Counted from the first letter of the stretch, positions 6,908-17,213 are shown. The stretch: DNA of 64,000 nucleotides from Pseudoduganella danionis (GCF_009720775.1 NZ_WNKW01000001.1:1054001-1118000), one strand, 5' to 3'. A program made the numbers and translations. Notes: generated from the sequence alone by a model not told the origin.

Positions 6908-9175
6908 ATGGGCATCCCGGTACGCTGGCGTAAGGCGGTGTCGAAATATGGCTGGCGCTGGCTGCTCAGTGCACTAGTCACAGCCGTGGGCGTGCTGTAC
7001 GCGCTCAATATCTGGCACAGCGATGCGGTGGTGCGGCTGGATAATCTGCTGGCAGGCGAGCGCATGAAACTGGAAGCGCCCGTGCTCGATCCGCGCATCG
7101 TCATCGTCGATATCGATGGCAAGGCGCTCACGGAATTTGGCCGCTTTCCGTGGAGCCGCAATGTGCAGGCCCAACTGATCCGCCAGCTCACCGAGCACTA
7201 TCGCGTAAAAGCCGTGGGCTACGATATTTCCTTCCCCGAGCCCGATACCAGTTCCGGCTATGGCGTACTGGCCAAACTGGCCGCGCAAGAACTACGCGAT
7301 GTGCCGCTACTGCAGGACAAGCTGAACTCGCTACGCAGCGCGCTCGATTACGATGGCCTGTTTGCCAGCGCCTTGCGCGGCCAGCCGGTCATCCTCGGCT
7401 TCAATCTGTCGCCCGATCAGGTCAAAGGCGTGCTGCCGCCGCCGTTGTTCAGCGAGGCCGACCTGAATGGTCGCGAATTGCTGGCCTACAATGCGGCCGG
7501 CTATGAAGCCAATGTGCCAGTGCTGCAGCAGGCTGCCGCAGGCGCCGGTAGTTTTTCCGTGGTGACAGATCTGGACGGGGTGGTGCGTAATGCCTACCTG
7601 ATCCAGCAGGTGGGCGAGCACTACTATCCTTCGCTGGCCGTGGCCACCAGCATGCTGTATCTCGATGCGCTGGCCGTCAAGCCGCTGCTGACGGAATCCG
7701 TCGATCAGTTGTCGCAGAGCCAGCTCGATAGCGGCGGCTACGATGCGCTGACCATTTTGCTGCGCGAACGCAAGCAGCGTCTGATACCGGTGGGTGAAGC
7801 GATGAGCACGGTGGTGCAGTTCCGTGGCCGTGGCGGTCCGGCCGGCGGTGCCTTCCGCTATGTGTCAGCGGCCGATGTGCTGACCGGGCGGGCGCCGCAG
7901 CAGCTACTACAAGGCACACTGGTGCTGATCGGGACCACAGCACCGGGCCTGGTCGACTTGCGCGCCACGCCCGTCAATCCCGAATATCCGGGCGTGGAAA
8001 TCCATGCCAATATCATCAAGTCGATTCTCGACCAGCGTTTCAAGTCGCGCCCCTACACGGCCTTCGTGCAGGAAGCCGGCGTCATTCTGCTGCTGGGGCT
8101 GGGCTTGGGGCTGGTGCTGCCCTTGTTGTCGCCGCTGCGCTCCATCGTGCTGGGTGTGAGCGTGATCGCCGCCAGCATAGGCTTCAACCTGTATCTGTAC
8201 CATGTGCATGACCTGATGTTCAATTCAGCCATGCTGATCCTCGTGCTGTTCGCCGTGTTCGTGCTGAATGTGGCCTGGGGCTATTTCTTCGAAGTGCGCA
8301 AAGGCCAGGCGCTGGTGTCGCGTTTCGGCGAATACGTGGCGCCGGAACTGGTGGCCGAAATGGCCGAAGACCCGGAACAATACAATATGGATGGCGAGAG
8401 CCGCGAACTGACGGTGATGTTTGTCGATGTGCGCGGCTTCACCACCATCTCGGAAGGGCTGACCCCCAAGCAACTGCGCGAGTACATCAATCTGTATCTG
8501 ACGGCCATGTCGGAAGATATCCGCGATAGCCACCGCGGCACGCTCGACAAATACATAGGCGACGCCGTGATGGCGTTTTGGGGTGCCCCCGTTGCCTTTG
8601 CTGATCATGCCAGCCGTGGCGTGGCGACGGCGCTGCTGATGCAGGCCAGCGCCGCCCGGCTGAATCAGGACTTTCTGGCGCGCGGCTGGCCCGCGCTGAA
8701 AATCGGTATCGGCGTGAATTCCGGCCTCATGCATGTAGGCGACATGGGTTCCAGCATACGTCGCGCATATACGGTGATGGGCGATGCCGTGAATCTGGCC
8801 TCGCGGCTGGAAGGCATTACCAAGGTGTATGGCGTGGGCATAGCCGTGGGCGCGGCCACGCGCGCGGCAGCGCCGGAATTTGCCTACCGCGAACTCGATC
8901 TGGTGCGCGTCAAAGGCAAGCACGAGCCCGTAGCGATCTTCGAGCCGCTAGGCTTGCTCGCAGATCAAACGGCCCAGCAGCAGGCTGAACTGGCCCTGTG
9001 GCAGCAGGCGTTGGCTGAGCTCAGAGCCCAGCGCTGGGAAGCGGCGCACGCAGCATTGTTAAAACTGCCAGAAACGACGGCACTTTACCAGTTGTACCGT
9101 CAGCGTATTGCTTACTACCAGTCGCACCCGCCTGCTGCGGATTGGGATGGCGTGACCACGTTCGAGACCAAATAA
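6908..9175 (+). CDS. CHASE2-domain adenylate cyclase
   Basis: Membrane-bound class III nucleotide cyclase of 755 residues. There is one N-terminal membrane segment (about 15-35), a periplasmic CHASE2 sensor domain (about 40-380), three closely spaced membrane segments (about 385-460) and a C-terminal cyclase domain (about 495-690). Metal-binding Asp507 (FVDVRGFT) and Asp552 (KYIGDAV) are present. Lys548 and the Thr of AYTVMGD occupy the substrate-specificity positions typical of ATP-using class IIIb enzymes. The Asn and Arg of AVNLASRLE are the transition-state residues. It should therefore make cAMP in response to a periplasmic signal. It follows the HD-GYP gene by 8 bases and precedes the TpsA locus. 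Confidence 0.9.
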   Translation: MGIPVRWRKAVSKYGWRWLLSALVTAVGVLYALNIWHSDAVVRLDNLLAGERMKLEAPVLDPRIVIVDIDGKALTEFGRFPWSRNVQAQLIRQLTEHYRVKAVGYDISFPEPDTSSGYGVLAKLAAQELRDVPLLQDKLNSLRSALDYDGLFASALRGQPVILGFNLSPDQVKGVLPPPLFSEADLNGRELLAYNAAGYEANVPVLQQAAAGAGSFSVVTDLDGVVRNAYLIQQVGEHYYPSLAVATSMLYLDALAVKPLLTESVDQLSQSQLDSGGYDALTILLRERKQRLIPVGEAMSTVVQFRGRGGPAGGAFRYVSAADVLTGRAPQQLLQGTLVLIGTTAPGLVDLRATPVNPEYPGVEIHANIIKSILDQRFKSRPYTAFVQEAGVILLLGLGLGLVLPLLSPLRSIVLGVSVIAASIGFNLYLYHVHDLMFNSAMLILVLFAVFVLNVAWGYFFEVRKGQALVSRFGEYVAPELVAEMAEDPEQYNMDGESRELTVMFVDVRGFTTISEGLTPKQLREYINLYLTAMSEDIRDSHRGTLDKYIGDAVMAFWGAPVAFADHASRGVATALLMQASAARLNQDFLARGWPALKIGIGVNSGLMHVGDMGSSIRRAYTVMGDAVNLASRLEGITKVYGVGIAVGAATRAAAPEFAYRELDLVRVKGKHEPVAIFEPLGLLADQTAQQQAELALWQQALAELRAQRWEAAHAALLKLPETTALYQLYRQRIAYYQSHPPAADWDGVTTFETK

Positions 9176-9235
9176 ACGGGCTCTAGTGTCGTAAAGTTGT
9201 TTCAAGGCTAGCGTGATTGCTGATTAGCCATAGGT

Positions 9236-9259
9236 TTGACTGTTTTTTGTGCATATAAT
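9236..9259 (+). promoter_or_regulatory. Candidate promoter region for tpsA
   Basis: The 209-base gap before tpsA is AT-rich in the middle and holds a perfect TATAAT at 9254-9259. A TTGACT at 9236-9241 is only 12 bases upstream, too close for a normal -35. The -10 may therefore work with an activator or with a different, poor -35. A separate promoter for the surface locus is likely, but its exact form is uncertain. Confidence 0.4.
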
Positions 9260-9384
9260 GGCCTATAGAAAATAATTCCTGTTGGAATGATCACGCCTGC
9301 CGGGGGCTGCTCGGCACGCTAGTTGCACGCATGGGCCGCTACAGCATTGCGGTCTGGTGCTCGCCTAGTTTCGAGGATGGTGTC

Positions 9385-12300
9385 ATGAGAACCCAGTACC
9401 CACGCAAGCTCCGTGTTGCCCAACGCGCGCCGTTACGGCGCAAACTCATGGCGGTGCTGGTGGCGGCCTGCTACAGTTCGGCTCAGGCAGGCATGGTGGC
9501 GCCTAGCGTGGTGGCGGGGCAGGCCAGCTTTAGCCAGCAGGGCAAGAACTACACGATTACCAGTACGCCGAATACCATCATCAACTGGCAGGGTTTTTCG
9601 CTGGCCACGGATGAAATCGCGCGCTTCGTTCAGCAATCGGCCGATAGCCGCGTACTGAACCGCATCACCGGGCAGGACCCCAGCGTGATACTGGGCGCCA
9701 TCCAGTCCAACGGCAAGGTATTCCTGATCAATCCGAACGGCGTGTTGTTCGGCGCCAGTGCCCAGGTCGATGTGAACGGGCTGGTGGCGTCCAGTCTGGC
9801 CATTTCGAATAGCGATTTCCTGGCTGGCCGGAATAATTTCAGTGGTGCCAGCGGGGCCGCCAGCGTCAGCAATGCGGGCCAGATCCGTACCCCGGCCGGC
9901 GGCCAGGTGTTCCTGATTGCGCCGTCGGTGGAAAACCGCGGCATCATTTCCGCCCCTAATGGCGAAGTGGTGCTGGCGGCCGGCCATAGCGTGCAATTGT
10001 TCGAAGCGAGTGACCCGAACGTGCAGGTGGTGGTGTCGGCTGCGGCCGATCAGGCGCTGAATCTCGGGCAGATCGTGGCGCAGGGCGGACGCATCGGGGT
10101 GTATGGCGCGCTGGTCAACCAGCGTGGCCGCATCAGTGCCGACAGTGCCGTGCGCGGCGCCAACGGCAAGATCGTGCTCAAGTCCAGTGGCACCACCTTG
10201 CTCGAGCAGGATAGCCAGACCACGGCGCTGGGCAGCAATCTGAATGTGGGCGGCGAGATCGTCGTGCTGGGGCCGCAGGTGGGCTTGAGCGGCAATGCCG
10301 TGGTCGATGCCAGCGGCGCGACCGGTGGCGGCAGCGTGCTGCTGGGCGGCGATTATCAGGGCAGCAATCCGGCCATCGCCCATGCGCGCCAGAGCTATGT
10401 GGGCAAGGATAGCGTGGTGCGCGCCGATGCATTGGACACCGGCGACGGCGGTAAAGTGATCGTCTGGGCCGATCAGCTCACGCGCGTGTATGGCAGCCTG
10501 TCTGCGCGTGGCGGCGCGCGTGGCGGCAATGGCGGGTTGGTGGAGACTTCCGGCCACGTGCTCGACCTGCAGGGCCGGGTTGATACAACTGCGCCACTGG
10601 GCAAGACGGGAAGCTTGCTACTGGATCCGGGAAATATCTATATTGCCGATGAGCCGGCCACGGCTATCAATCAGGGCAATATGTCGGAGACGGATAACAC
10701 GGAACTTCAGGGCAGTACACCGTTTACTGCTGCCGCTGCAACGCGCGATTCGTTCTTGTCGACTGGTCTGCTGCAAAGGTCACTCGAGCACAACAATGTC
10801 ACGGTGATCACCAATGATCCCGCTGTGCCCGGGACCGGAAAAATCGTCGTGCTGTCGGAACTCGCATGGTCGCAGCCACAGAACCTGAGCTTGACGGCCG
10901 CGGGTGACGTGCACATCGATGCGCCGATTCGCGCTGAACACGGGACGCTGACGATCAATGCCAGCGGCATTAATCTGCAGGCGGGTGTGAGTGTTGCTGG
11001 CCTGACGCTGAATGCCGCCAGCGATGCCAGCATCACAGCCACTGGCGCGATCAATATCAGCGGCATTTTTGATCTGCGCAGCGGGCACTGGGAACAGAAA
11101 GGCACGCTGCCGGCGTTTAGCGCCAGGGATTTCCGCCTGAGCGGCGGCTCCTTCCTGCGTGCAATCGGCACGGACGGCAACGGAGCGTCCGCGACGCCGT
11201 ATGTGCTGGCGGATATCTATGGCGTACAAGGGATAGCTACGCTGGATATGGCTTATTCCTACCGCCTGAATAACGACATTGCTGCCAGTGGTACGGCCAA
11301 CTGGAATGATAACGCCGGTTTCAAGCCCTTGGGTGCCTATGGTTCTCAGACCCACTATACGGGCACCTTCGATGGCGCCAATTATGCGATTAGCGGATTG
11401 AGCATCTACCGTCCGGACCAAGACTACGTGGGTCTGTTTGCTTCCGTATATGGCGGCACGCTCAAGAACCTGAGCCTGAATGGCGGCAGCGTGGTGGGCC
11501 AGTATAACGTGGGAGCGATGCTGGGCCATTCGGACGGTGCCAGCACTGTGCTCGAACATGTGAGCAGTTCGGCCAGCGTGAGCGGCATCGGTAATGTAGG
11601 CGGCTTGATCGGCGAACACATGGGGCGCTTGAGCTATGCGGCGGCCAGCGGCGCGGTGACGGGCAATTCCGGTCGCACGGCTTCGAATATCGGCGGCCTG
11701 GTCGGGCGTAATGTGGGCGGCATCGAATTGAGCCATGCGAGCGGTTCCGTCACGACTGCAGGCGATGGCTACGCGGGCGGCCTGGTCGGATCGAATACCA
11801 ATTCTGACCAGATCTACATCGGCAGCATCAGTACGTCTTACGCCAGCGGTAACGTCAGCTCGACGGGCGAAATCGTCGGTGGCCTGGTCGGTGATAATTT
11901 TGGCGGGACCATCAGCAAGTCTTACGCTTCAGGCACAGTCAGCGGTGAGCGCAACGTGGGCGGCCTGGTCGGGCGCAGCGGCGTGCGCTTGGGCTATGGC
12001 GGCAGTATTGAAAATGCTTACGCCACGGGCAATGTCACTGGCACCCAGAGCAACGCATCGCTGATTCATGCCAATATCGGTGGCCTGCTGGGCGAACATG
12101 CGAGTGGTACGGTGGACATGGTGTACAGCAGTGGCAGCGTGACGGCGCCCAACTGGACTGACCTCGGTGGTATGCTGGGGGCCGATCTGTCCGGCACCGT
12201 CGGGCATGCTTACTACAACAGCGAAACAGCGGGCCTGAATGCGGGCGTCGGTACGGCGCTTACCAGCGAGCAGATGCAACAGCGCGATTTTTTCAGCGGC

Positions 12301-15300
12301 TTTGACTTCAGTGCGGTGCCGGTCTGGCGCATCTATGAAAATCATGGCACGCCGCTGCTCAAAGACTTGCTCACGCCTTATACGGTGACGGTGATAGGCG
12401 GCACCGGCGTGAACAAGATTTATGATGGCAATTCGGCCGAATTTACCGGCACCAGCGCGCCACTGCCAGCGGGCATACAAGGTACGCTGGGGTGGGACGG
12501 TGCACGCAACCAGGGCAGCTACCTTGTAGGGGGCTTGTATTCCACCACTTACGATATCAGTTACGAGGGCAGTTCACCGCTACTGAACATCACGCCGCGC
12601 GAAGTAAGGGCCACAGCCAGCGCGCAAAAAGTCTATGACGGCAACACCCTGGTGGAGATTCCTGCCAATTACACGCTATCGCTGCACGACGTGGTGCCCA
12701 GCGATACCAACCTCGCCTTGAGTGCTACGGTCGAATTCGATAATCGCAATGTGGGCACCGGTAAAGTGCTGACGGTCAGCAACCCTCAACTGCAGGGCAA
12801 CGATTACGGTAATTATGTGCTGGTCGGTTCGGTCACGGGGACGGGCAGTATTACACCGCGACCTTTGCGCCTGACGGACGTGGTCTTGCAATCGACCCGT
12901 GTGTATAACGGAACGGATGCCATCAGTTTTACCGGTGGCAACACGATTGCCGACGGTCTGGATAATGATGTGGTGAGTCTGGCCTCGGGGGCCGGCACGG
13001 CGACTGCACATTACAACAATAAGAACGTGGGAAATAACAAGCCGGTGATTTTCGATGTCAGCCACTACGTGCTGACGGGAGCGGATGCCGCCAACTACAT
13101 GGTGCAGGGGCCGGCTGAGGCCGTGGCCAGCATTACTCCGGCCGCGTTGAGTATCAGTGGTGTGACTGCGCTGGACCGCGTGTATAACCGTGCAGCCGAT
13201 CCTGGCAGTGGCAACGCTATGAGCTATGGCACGCTGGCGACCTTGAATACGAGCGCGGCCACGCTGGGCGGTGTGCTGGGCAACGATAGCGTGACCATCA
13301 TCAGTGCGCGCGGTTCGTTCGAAGATCGCAACGTGGGCAGCAATAAGCCAGTGACGGGCAAGGCCGTGACCCTGGGCGGCACCGACGGTGGTAATTATGT
13401 TGTGACCAACTTCTCTAACCATATGACGGCATCGATTACCCCGGCGCCGTTGACGCTGTCATTCGCTAGCCGTGAGTACAACAACAGCGCCAGCGCCAGT
13501 TTCGAGAATGCCGTATTGAACGGGGTCTTGTCCTACGGTGAAGCCAGCCACGACAGCGTAACCTTGCAGACGGGCTCTGCTACGGCGAGCTATGCGGACA
13601 AGAATATTGGCGTGGCCAAGCCTATTACGATTACGGGAGCGTTGACGCTGGAAGGTGCAGACGCGGCAAACTATATGTTGAGCGGCAATCTGGTCGGCAC
13701 CATTACGGCGCTTCCACAGGCCACCTGGATAGGTACTGGCGGCGGTCTGTGGGGCAGTGCTGGTAACTGGGCGAATGGCGTCGCACCGTCGGCCGCCAAT
13801 GTGCTCACGGCCGTGCTGGGGAGCAGCGCGGGCACGATAAGCTATGACGTGTCGGCGGGTAGCACCAGCTTGCAAACGATGAATGGGGGCAGCGGTACGA
13901 CACTGGCGCTGACGGGTGGAAGTTTGACGCTAGGTACGGGCAATTCTGGCTTGAGCGGCTTAACTGTGAGTGGCGGCAGCCTGGTATTGAACGGCAATCT
14001 GACCGTAAACAGCCTCAATCTGAGTAGCGGTTCCATCACTGGTAGTGATAGTGCGACCAATCTGCTTGCCACCCATATTAATCAGACGGGGGGCAACATT
14101 AATATTAGCGGTGCACTCAGTCTAGGCGATGGCGGGAATATCTCGTTGGGGACGGTGCGGGCCCAGCGCGGGATTACCTTGAACGCGGGTGAAGGCGGTA
14201 CGATTACCCAGACGGGGGGCTGGACCAGCAACAGCCTGACTGCCACGGCGTCGACGGGGATCACCTTAACCAGCAGTAACCATCTGGCCGCATTTACTGC
14301 CAGCAGTTATAGCGGCAACATCGAATTGAATAACACGGCGGATGGCGGAACTTTAACGCTGGGTACGCTATCGACCGACGGCAATATTCTGATCGATAAC
14401 CACGGCGGGGTGGTGGTCGGTAGTCCCGTCCATGCCTATCACAATGCGCCGAACCGGGGCCGCGTATCGATAGCCGCGCATAGCCCCGTTGATATCAACA
14501 GTATAGTCGAAGGTGAGGAACTGGCATTTTCGGCCAGTACTGCCATTAATCTGGGTGCGGGCGCGGCGCTGAATGCGGTGAATCAGATTAATTTAACGGC
14601 AGGTACCAATATTTCGCTCGGTGGCACGCTGGCAATTAGTTCGTCATCTGGCAATATCAATTTGACGGCCACGAATGGTTCGATCACGGCCAGCTCCTCG
14701 ACTGTTATTACCAGCAATGGCGGGAGCCTGAATCTGTCCGCGCCCATGGGTACGGTGACTACCAACAATGTCTCATATGGGGCGAATACCACGCCCTCGA
14801 TCAACTCTGGTACTGCCGCGGCAGCTCAGGCGGCTGCAGAAGCAGCTGCCAAGGCGGCAGCGGAAGCCGCCGCGAAAGCTGCTGCCGATGCGGCCGCCAA
14901 GGCCGCAGCCGATGCAGAAGCCAAAGCAGCGGCCGATGCCGCAGCCAAAGCAGCGGCCGATGCAGCGGCCAAAGCAGCAGCTGATGCGGCACAAGCGGCG
15001 GCCGATGCCGCGGCCAAAGCGGCGGCCGACGCCGCAGCCAAGGCTGCCGCGGAAGCGGCGGCTAAAGCAGCAGCCGATGCGGCAGCCAAAGCAGCAGCCG
15101 ATGCGGCAGCCAAAGCAGCCGCCGATGCTGCGGCCAAAGCGGCAGCCGATGCAGCAGCCAAAGCAGCAGCCGATGCGGCGGCCAAGGCTGCAGCCGAAGC
15201 GGCGGCCAAGGCAGCGGCTGAAGCAGCCGCGAAAGCGGCAGCCGATGCGGCGGCCAAGGCTGCGGCGGATGCGGCTGCTGGCAGCGGACAGGCGTCTGAA

Positions 15301-15582
15301 CCGATTACTCAGGTGATCAATTCAACCGTCAAATTACAAAACATCGTTAGCACGCCGCAACTGCAAAGCCCGCCATTGGCGGTCTCGACGGTGGCGTCGA
15401 ATGGCGCCACATCCAGCCAGTCCGGTGGCAGTAGTGGTGGCAGTAGCGGTGGCAGCTCCAGTGGCAGTAGCCCGCCCGACGATAAGAAACTCGATGACAA
15501 GACGGCGGAAAAGCCAGCAGAAAAGGCGCTAGATTCGGGCAAGTCGCCCGCGTCTGACAAACCTAAGACTTATTGCAATTGA
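9385..15582 (+). CDS. Giant two-partner secretion exoprotein (TpsA, filamentous haemagglutinin-like)
   Basis: Secreted surface protein of 2065 residues. Start ATG 9385 has GAGGA 7 bases upstream and yields an extended signal peptide ending near AQA. The TPS secretion domain follows (about 35-330), with the NPNGVLFG motif at 116-123. Next come beta-helical sequence, about seven GLUG-type GGLVG repeats (DNA 11.5-12.3 kb), several YDG/MBG-type repeats such as KIYDGNSAEF (12.4-13.7 kb) and a further beta-helix region to 14.8 kb. A 155-residue Ala/Lys/Asp helix (14815-15279), a Gly/Ser linker and a Lys/Asp/Glu tail ending TYCN complete it. The mature chain has one cysteine, the penultimate residue. 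The tpsB gene begins 12 bases downstream. The likely role is adhesion or aggregation; the ligand is unknown. Confidence 0.9.
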   Translation: MRTQYPRKLRVAQRAPLRRKLMAVLVAACYSSAQAGMVAPSVVAGQASFSQQGKNYTITSTPNTIINWQGFSLATDEIARFVQQSADSRVLNRITGQDPSVILGAIQSNGKVFLINPNGVLFGASAQVDVNGLVASSLAISNSDFLAGRNNFSGASGAASVSNAGQIRTPAGGQVFLIAPSVENRGIISAPNGEVVLAAGHSVQLFEASDPNVQVVVSAAADQALNLGQIVAQGGRIGVYGALVNQRGRISADSAVRGANGKIVLKSSGTTLLEQDSQTTALGSNLNVGGEIVVLGPQVGLSGNAVVDASGATGGGSVLLGGDYQGSNPAIAHARQSYVGKDSVVRADALDTGDGGKVIVWADQLTRVYGSLSARGGARGGNGGLVETSGHVLDLQGRVDTTAPLGKTGSLLLDPGNIYIADEPATAINQGNMSETDNTELQGSTPFTAAAATRDSFLSTGLLQRSLEHNNVTVITNDPAVPGTGKIVVLSELAWSQPQNLSLTAAGDVHIDAPIRAEHGTLTINASGINLQAGVSVAGLTLNAASDASITATGAINISGIFDLRSGHWEQKGTLPAFSARDFRLSGGSFLRAIGTDGNGASATPYVLADIYGVQGIATLDMAYSYRLNNDIAASGTANWNDNAGFKPLGAYGSQTHYTGTFDGANYAISGLSIYRPDQDYVGLFASVYGGTLKNLSLNGGSVVGQYNVGAMLGHSDGASTVLEHVSSSASVSGIGNVGGLIGEHMGRLSYAAASGAVTGNSGRTASNIGGLVGRNVGGIELSHASGSVTTAGDGYAGGLVGSNTNSDQIYIGSISTSYASGNVSSTGEIVGGLVGDNFGGTISKSYASGTVSGERNVGGLVGRSGVRLGYGGSIENAYATGNVTGTQSNASLIHANIGGLLGEHASGTVDMVYSSGSVTAPNWTDLGGMLGADLSGTVGHAYYNSETAGLNAGVGTALTSEQMQQRDFFSGFDFSAVPVWRIYENHGTPLLKDLLTPYTVTVIGGTGVNKIYDGNSAEFTGTSAPLPAGIQGTLGWDGARNQGSYLVGGLYSTTYDISYEGSSPLLNITPREVRATASAQKVYDGNTLVEIPANYTLSLHDVVPSDTNLALSATVEFDNRNVGTGKVLTVSNPQLQGNDYGNYVLVGSVTGTGSITPRPLRLTDVVLQSTRVYNGTDAISFTGGNTIADGLDNDVVSLASGAGTATAHYNNKNVGNNKPVIFDVSHYVLTGADAANYMVQGPAEAVASITPAALSISGVTALDRVYNRAADPGSGNAMSYGTLATLNTSAATLGGVLGNDSVTIISARGSFEDRNVGSNKPVTGKAVTLGGTDGGNYVVTNFSNHMTASITPAPLTLSFASREYNNSASASFENAVLNGVLSYGEASHDSVTLQTGSATASYADKNIGVAKPITITGALTLEGADAANYMLSGNLVGTITALPQATWIGTGGGLWGSAGNWANGVAPSAANVLTAVLGSSAGTISYDVSAGSTSLQTMNGGSGTTLALTGGSLTLGTGNSGLSGLTVSGGSLVLNGNLTVNSLNLSSGSITGSDSATNLLATHINQTGGNINISGALSLGDGGNISLGTVRAQRGITLNAGEGGTITQTGGWTSNSLTATASTGITLTSSNHLAAFTASSYSGNIELNNTADGGTLTLGTLSTDGNILIDNHGGVVVGSPVHAYHNAPNRGRVSIAAHSPVDINSIVEGEELAFSASTAINLGAGAALNAVNQINLTAGTNISLGGTLAISSSSGNINLTATNGSITASSSTVITSNGGSLNLSAPMGTVTTNNVSYGANTTPSINSGTAAAAQAAAEAAAKAAAEAAAKAAADAAAKAAADAEAKAAADAAAKAAADAAAKAAADAAQAAADAAAKAAADAAAKAAAEAAAKAAADAAAKAAADAAAKAAADAAAKAAADAAAKAAADAAAKAAAEAAAKAAAEAAAKAAADAAAKAAADAAAGSGQASEPITQVINSTVKLQNIVSTPQLQSPPLAVSTVASNGATSSQSGGSSGGSSGGSSSGSSPPDDKKLDDKTAEKPAEKALDSGKSPASDKPKTYCN
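14815..15279 (+). repeat. In-frame Ala-rich octapeptide repeat in tpsA
   Basis: A 465-base stretch encodes 155 residues built of alternating AAAK and AAAD/AAAE tetrads, with 17 lysines in regular register. One AAQ triplet breaks the phase near 14990. Codons for Ala vary between units, so the repeat is kept at the protein level as well as in DNA. The composition matches the helical domain II of TolA and predicts a straight alpha-helix with i to i+4 Lys-Asp pairs. Confidence 0.9.
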
Positions 15583-15594
15583 GTTGAGCTATCG

Positions 15595-17199
15595 ATGAAA
15601 AATCGCACCAAGAAGAATGCAGCAACTGATAGGGTGGCGCGTGCCGTGTTAGGCAGTGTGATGTGCCTGCCTTTGCTGGTAGCTGCTGCCGAGCCTGACG
15701 ATAGCATCGTCCGCTTTGAAATCCGGCGCTTCGAGGTGCAGGGCAATACGCTGCTCGGTCCAGCCGAAGTCGATGGCGTGCTGCAGCCCTACACGGGCGC
15801 GGTCAAGGATTTCGGCGATGTTCAGCGTGCGCTCGAAGCACTCGAGCAGCTTTACCAGCAGCGCGGCTACCGCCTCGTAACAGTCGAACTGCCCGAGCAG
15901 GAACTCAATGGCGGCGTGGTGCGCCTGCGCGTGGTGCAAACCCGGATAGGGCGGGTGCAGGTAATCAACAATGCCTATTTCGACGAAGCCAATATCCGGC
16001 GGACCTTGCCCGCACTGGTGACGGGGCAGACGCCGAATCTGCCTGCCGTGTCGGCGAATCTTAAGCAGGTCAATGAAAATCCGGCCAAGAATGTCACCAT
16101 GAAGTTACAGAGCGGCGAGGTGGACGAGGAAGTCGACGCGCTGCTGGACGTCAAAGACCAGCGCCCGTGGAAGGTGATGGCGAATCTGGACAATACAGGT
16201 ACCGAACAAACCGGCAAGACCCATGTGAGTATGGTCTTACAGCATGCCAATCTTTTCGGCCTTGACCATGTCGCATCGCTGCAGTACACCACCACGGCCG
16301 AGGAACCGGGGCGCGTCAAAGTATATGGCGCCGGCTACCATATCCCGCTGTACGCGCTGGGTGACGCGCTGGACTTGTACGCCAGCTATTCCAACGTTGA
16401 TTCTGGCACGGTGGCGGCCGGTGTGGTCAATCTGGCCGTGAGCGGCAAGGGTGCCACCTATGGCGCGCGCTACACCCATAATCTGGCCAAGCAGGGCGAG
16501 CTCGAATCCCAGCTAGCGCTGGGGCTGGATTACAAGGCGTATAAAAACAGCGTGCTGCTGCAAGGCCAGGAACTGGGCAACGATGTCACGGTGCATCCGC
16601 TCAGCGTCAGCTACCAGGCCAGTTTGCCGATTAGTGCTGGCAACCTGAGTGGCCAGCTCACGCTGTCGCATAATCTGCCCGGGGGCAGCCGCGGCGACCA
16701 GGCCGCTTTCGAGGCGGTACGCGCTGGCGCCCGAGCACGTTACACCGTGCTGCGCTTGTCTGCCAGTGCAGTTCAGGCCTTTAGTACCGACTGGCAACTG
16801 CGTGCGCTGCTGAACGCCCAGTATAGCCGTGACGAGCTGGTACCTGGCGAGCAATTCGGTGCGGGCGGAGCCAGTTCGGTACGCGGCTTTCAGGAGCGCG
16901 AGCTGGCCAACGATAAAGGCGCGAATGTGAATCTGGAAGCCTATACGCCCAACTGGTGCCGGCGTGATAACTGGAATTGCCGCCTGCTGGGGTTTTATGA
17001 CAGTGCCTATGTGCGGCGCAGTCATCCACTCGCAGGCGAACAAGCCAGTATGGTCATCAGCAGCGTCGGTGTCGGCGCCCGTTTCCTGCTGTCGAGCTAT
17101 GTAAACCTGCAGCTCGATTGCGGCCGTATTCTGAAAGCTGGTGATAGTGGCCGGCAGCATGCTAGCCGCTTGCATGTGCGGCTGGGCTTAGCATATTAA
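15595..17199 (+). CDS. TpsB outer-membrane transporter (ShlB/FhaC/HecB family)
   Basis: Omp85-superfamily pore that exports the TpsA protein across the outer membrane. The 534-residue protein has a signal peptide ending at about residue 28 (VAAAEP). Two POTRA domains follow (about 35-185; the first begins FEIRRFEVQGNTLLG), then a 16-strand beta-barrel. The conserved VRG motif of the L6 loop is present as GGASSVRGFQERE. The protein ends in LGLAY, with an aromatic C-terminal residue as in other outer-membrane barrels. Three cysteines lie late in the barrel, two in the WCRRDNWNC segment and one in LDCGR. It starts 12 bases after tpsA and its stop overlaps the next possible start, so the three genes form one operon. 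Confidence 0.92.
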   Translation: MKNRTKKNAATDRVARAVLGSVMCLPLLVAAAEPDDSIVRFEIRRFEVQGNTLLGPAEVDGVLQPYTGAVKDFGDVQRALEALEQLYQQRGYRLVTVELPEQELNGGVVRLRVVQTRIGRVQVINNAYFDEANIRRTLPALVTGQTPNLPAVSANLKQVNENPAKNVTMKLQSGEVDEEVDALLDVKDQRPWKVMANLDNTGTEQTGKTHVSMVLQHANLFGLDHVASLQYTTTAEEPGRVKVYGAGYHIPLYALGDALDLYASYSNVDSGTVAAGVVNLAVSGKGATYGARYTHNLAKQGELESQLALGLDYKAYKNSVLLQGQELGNDVTVHPLSVSYQASLPISAGNLSGQLTLSHNLPGGSRGDQAAFEAVRAGARARYTVLRLSASAVQAFSTDWQLRALLNAQYSRDELVPGEQFGAGGASSVRGFQERELANDKGANVNLEAYTPNWCRRDNWNCRLLGFYDSAYVRRSHPLAGEQASMVISSVGVGARFLLSSYVNLQLDCGRILKAGDSGRQHASRLHVRLGLAY

Positions 17200-17213
17200 T
17201 GAAGGGAAGCTTC

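Noticed and set aside
9211..9225. CRP-like site before tpsA
   Set aside because: CGTGA matches four of five positions in the left half, but the right half (ATTAG) has almost no match, so it does not meet the consensus.
14826..15257. Open frame on the minus strand across the Ala-rich repeat, coding an Ala/Ser-rich protein
   Set aside because: It is forced by the repeat: GC-rich Ala codons read backwards also avoid stops. There is no ribosome binding site and the plus-strand frame is clearly the gene.
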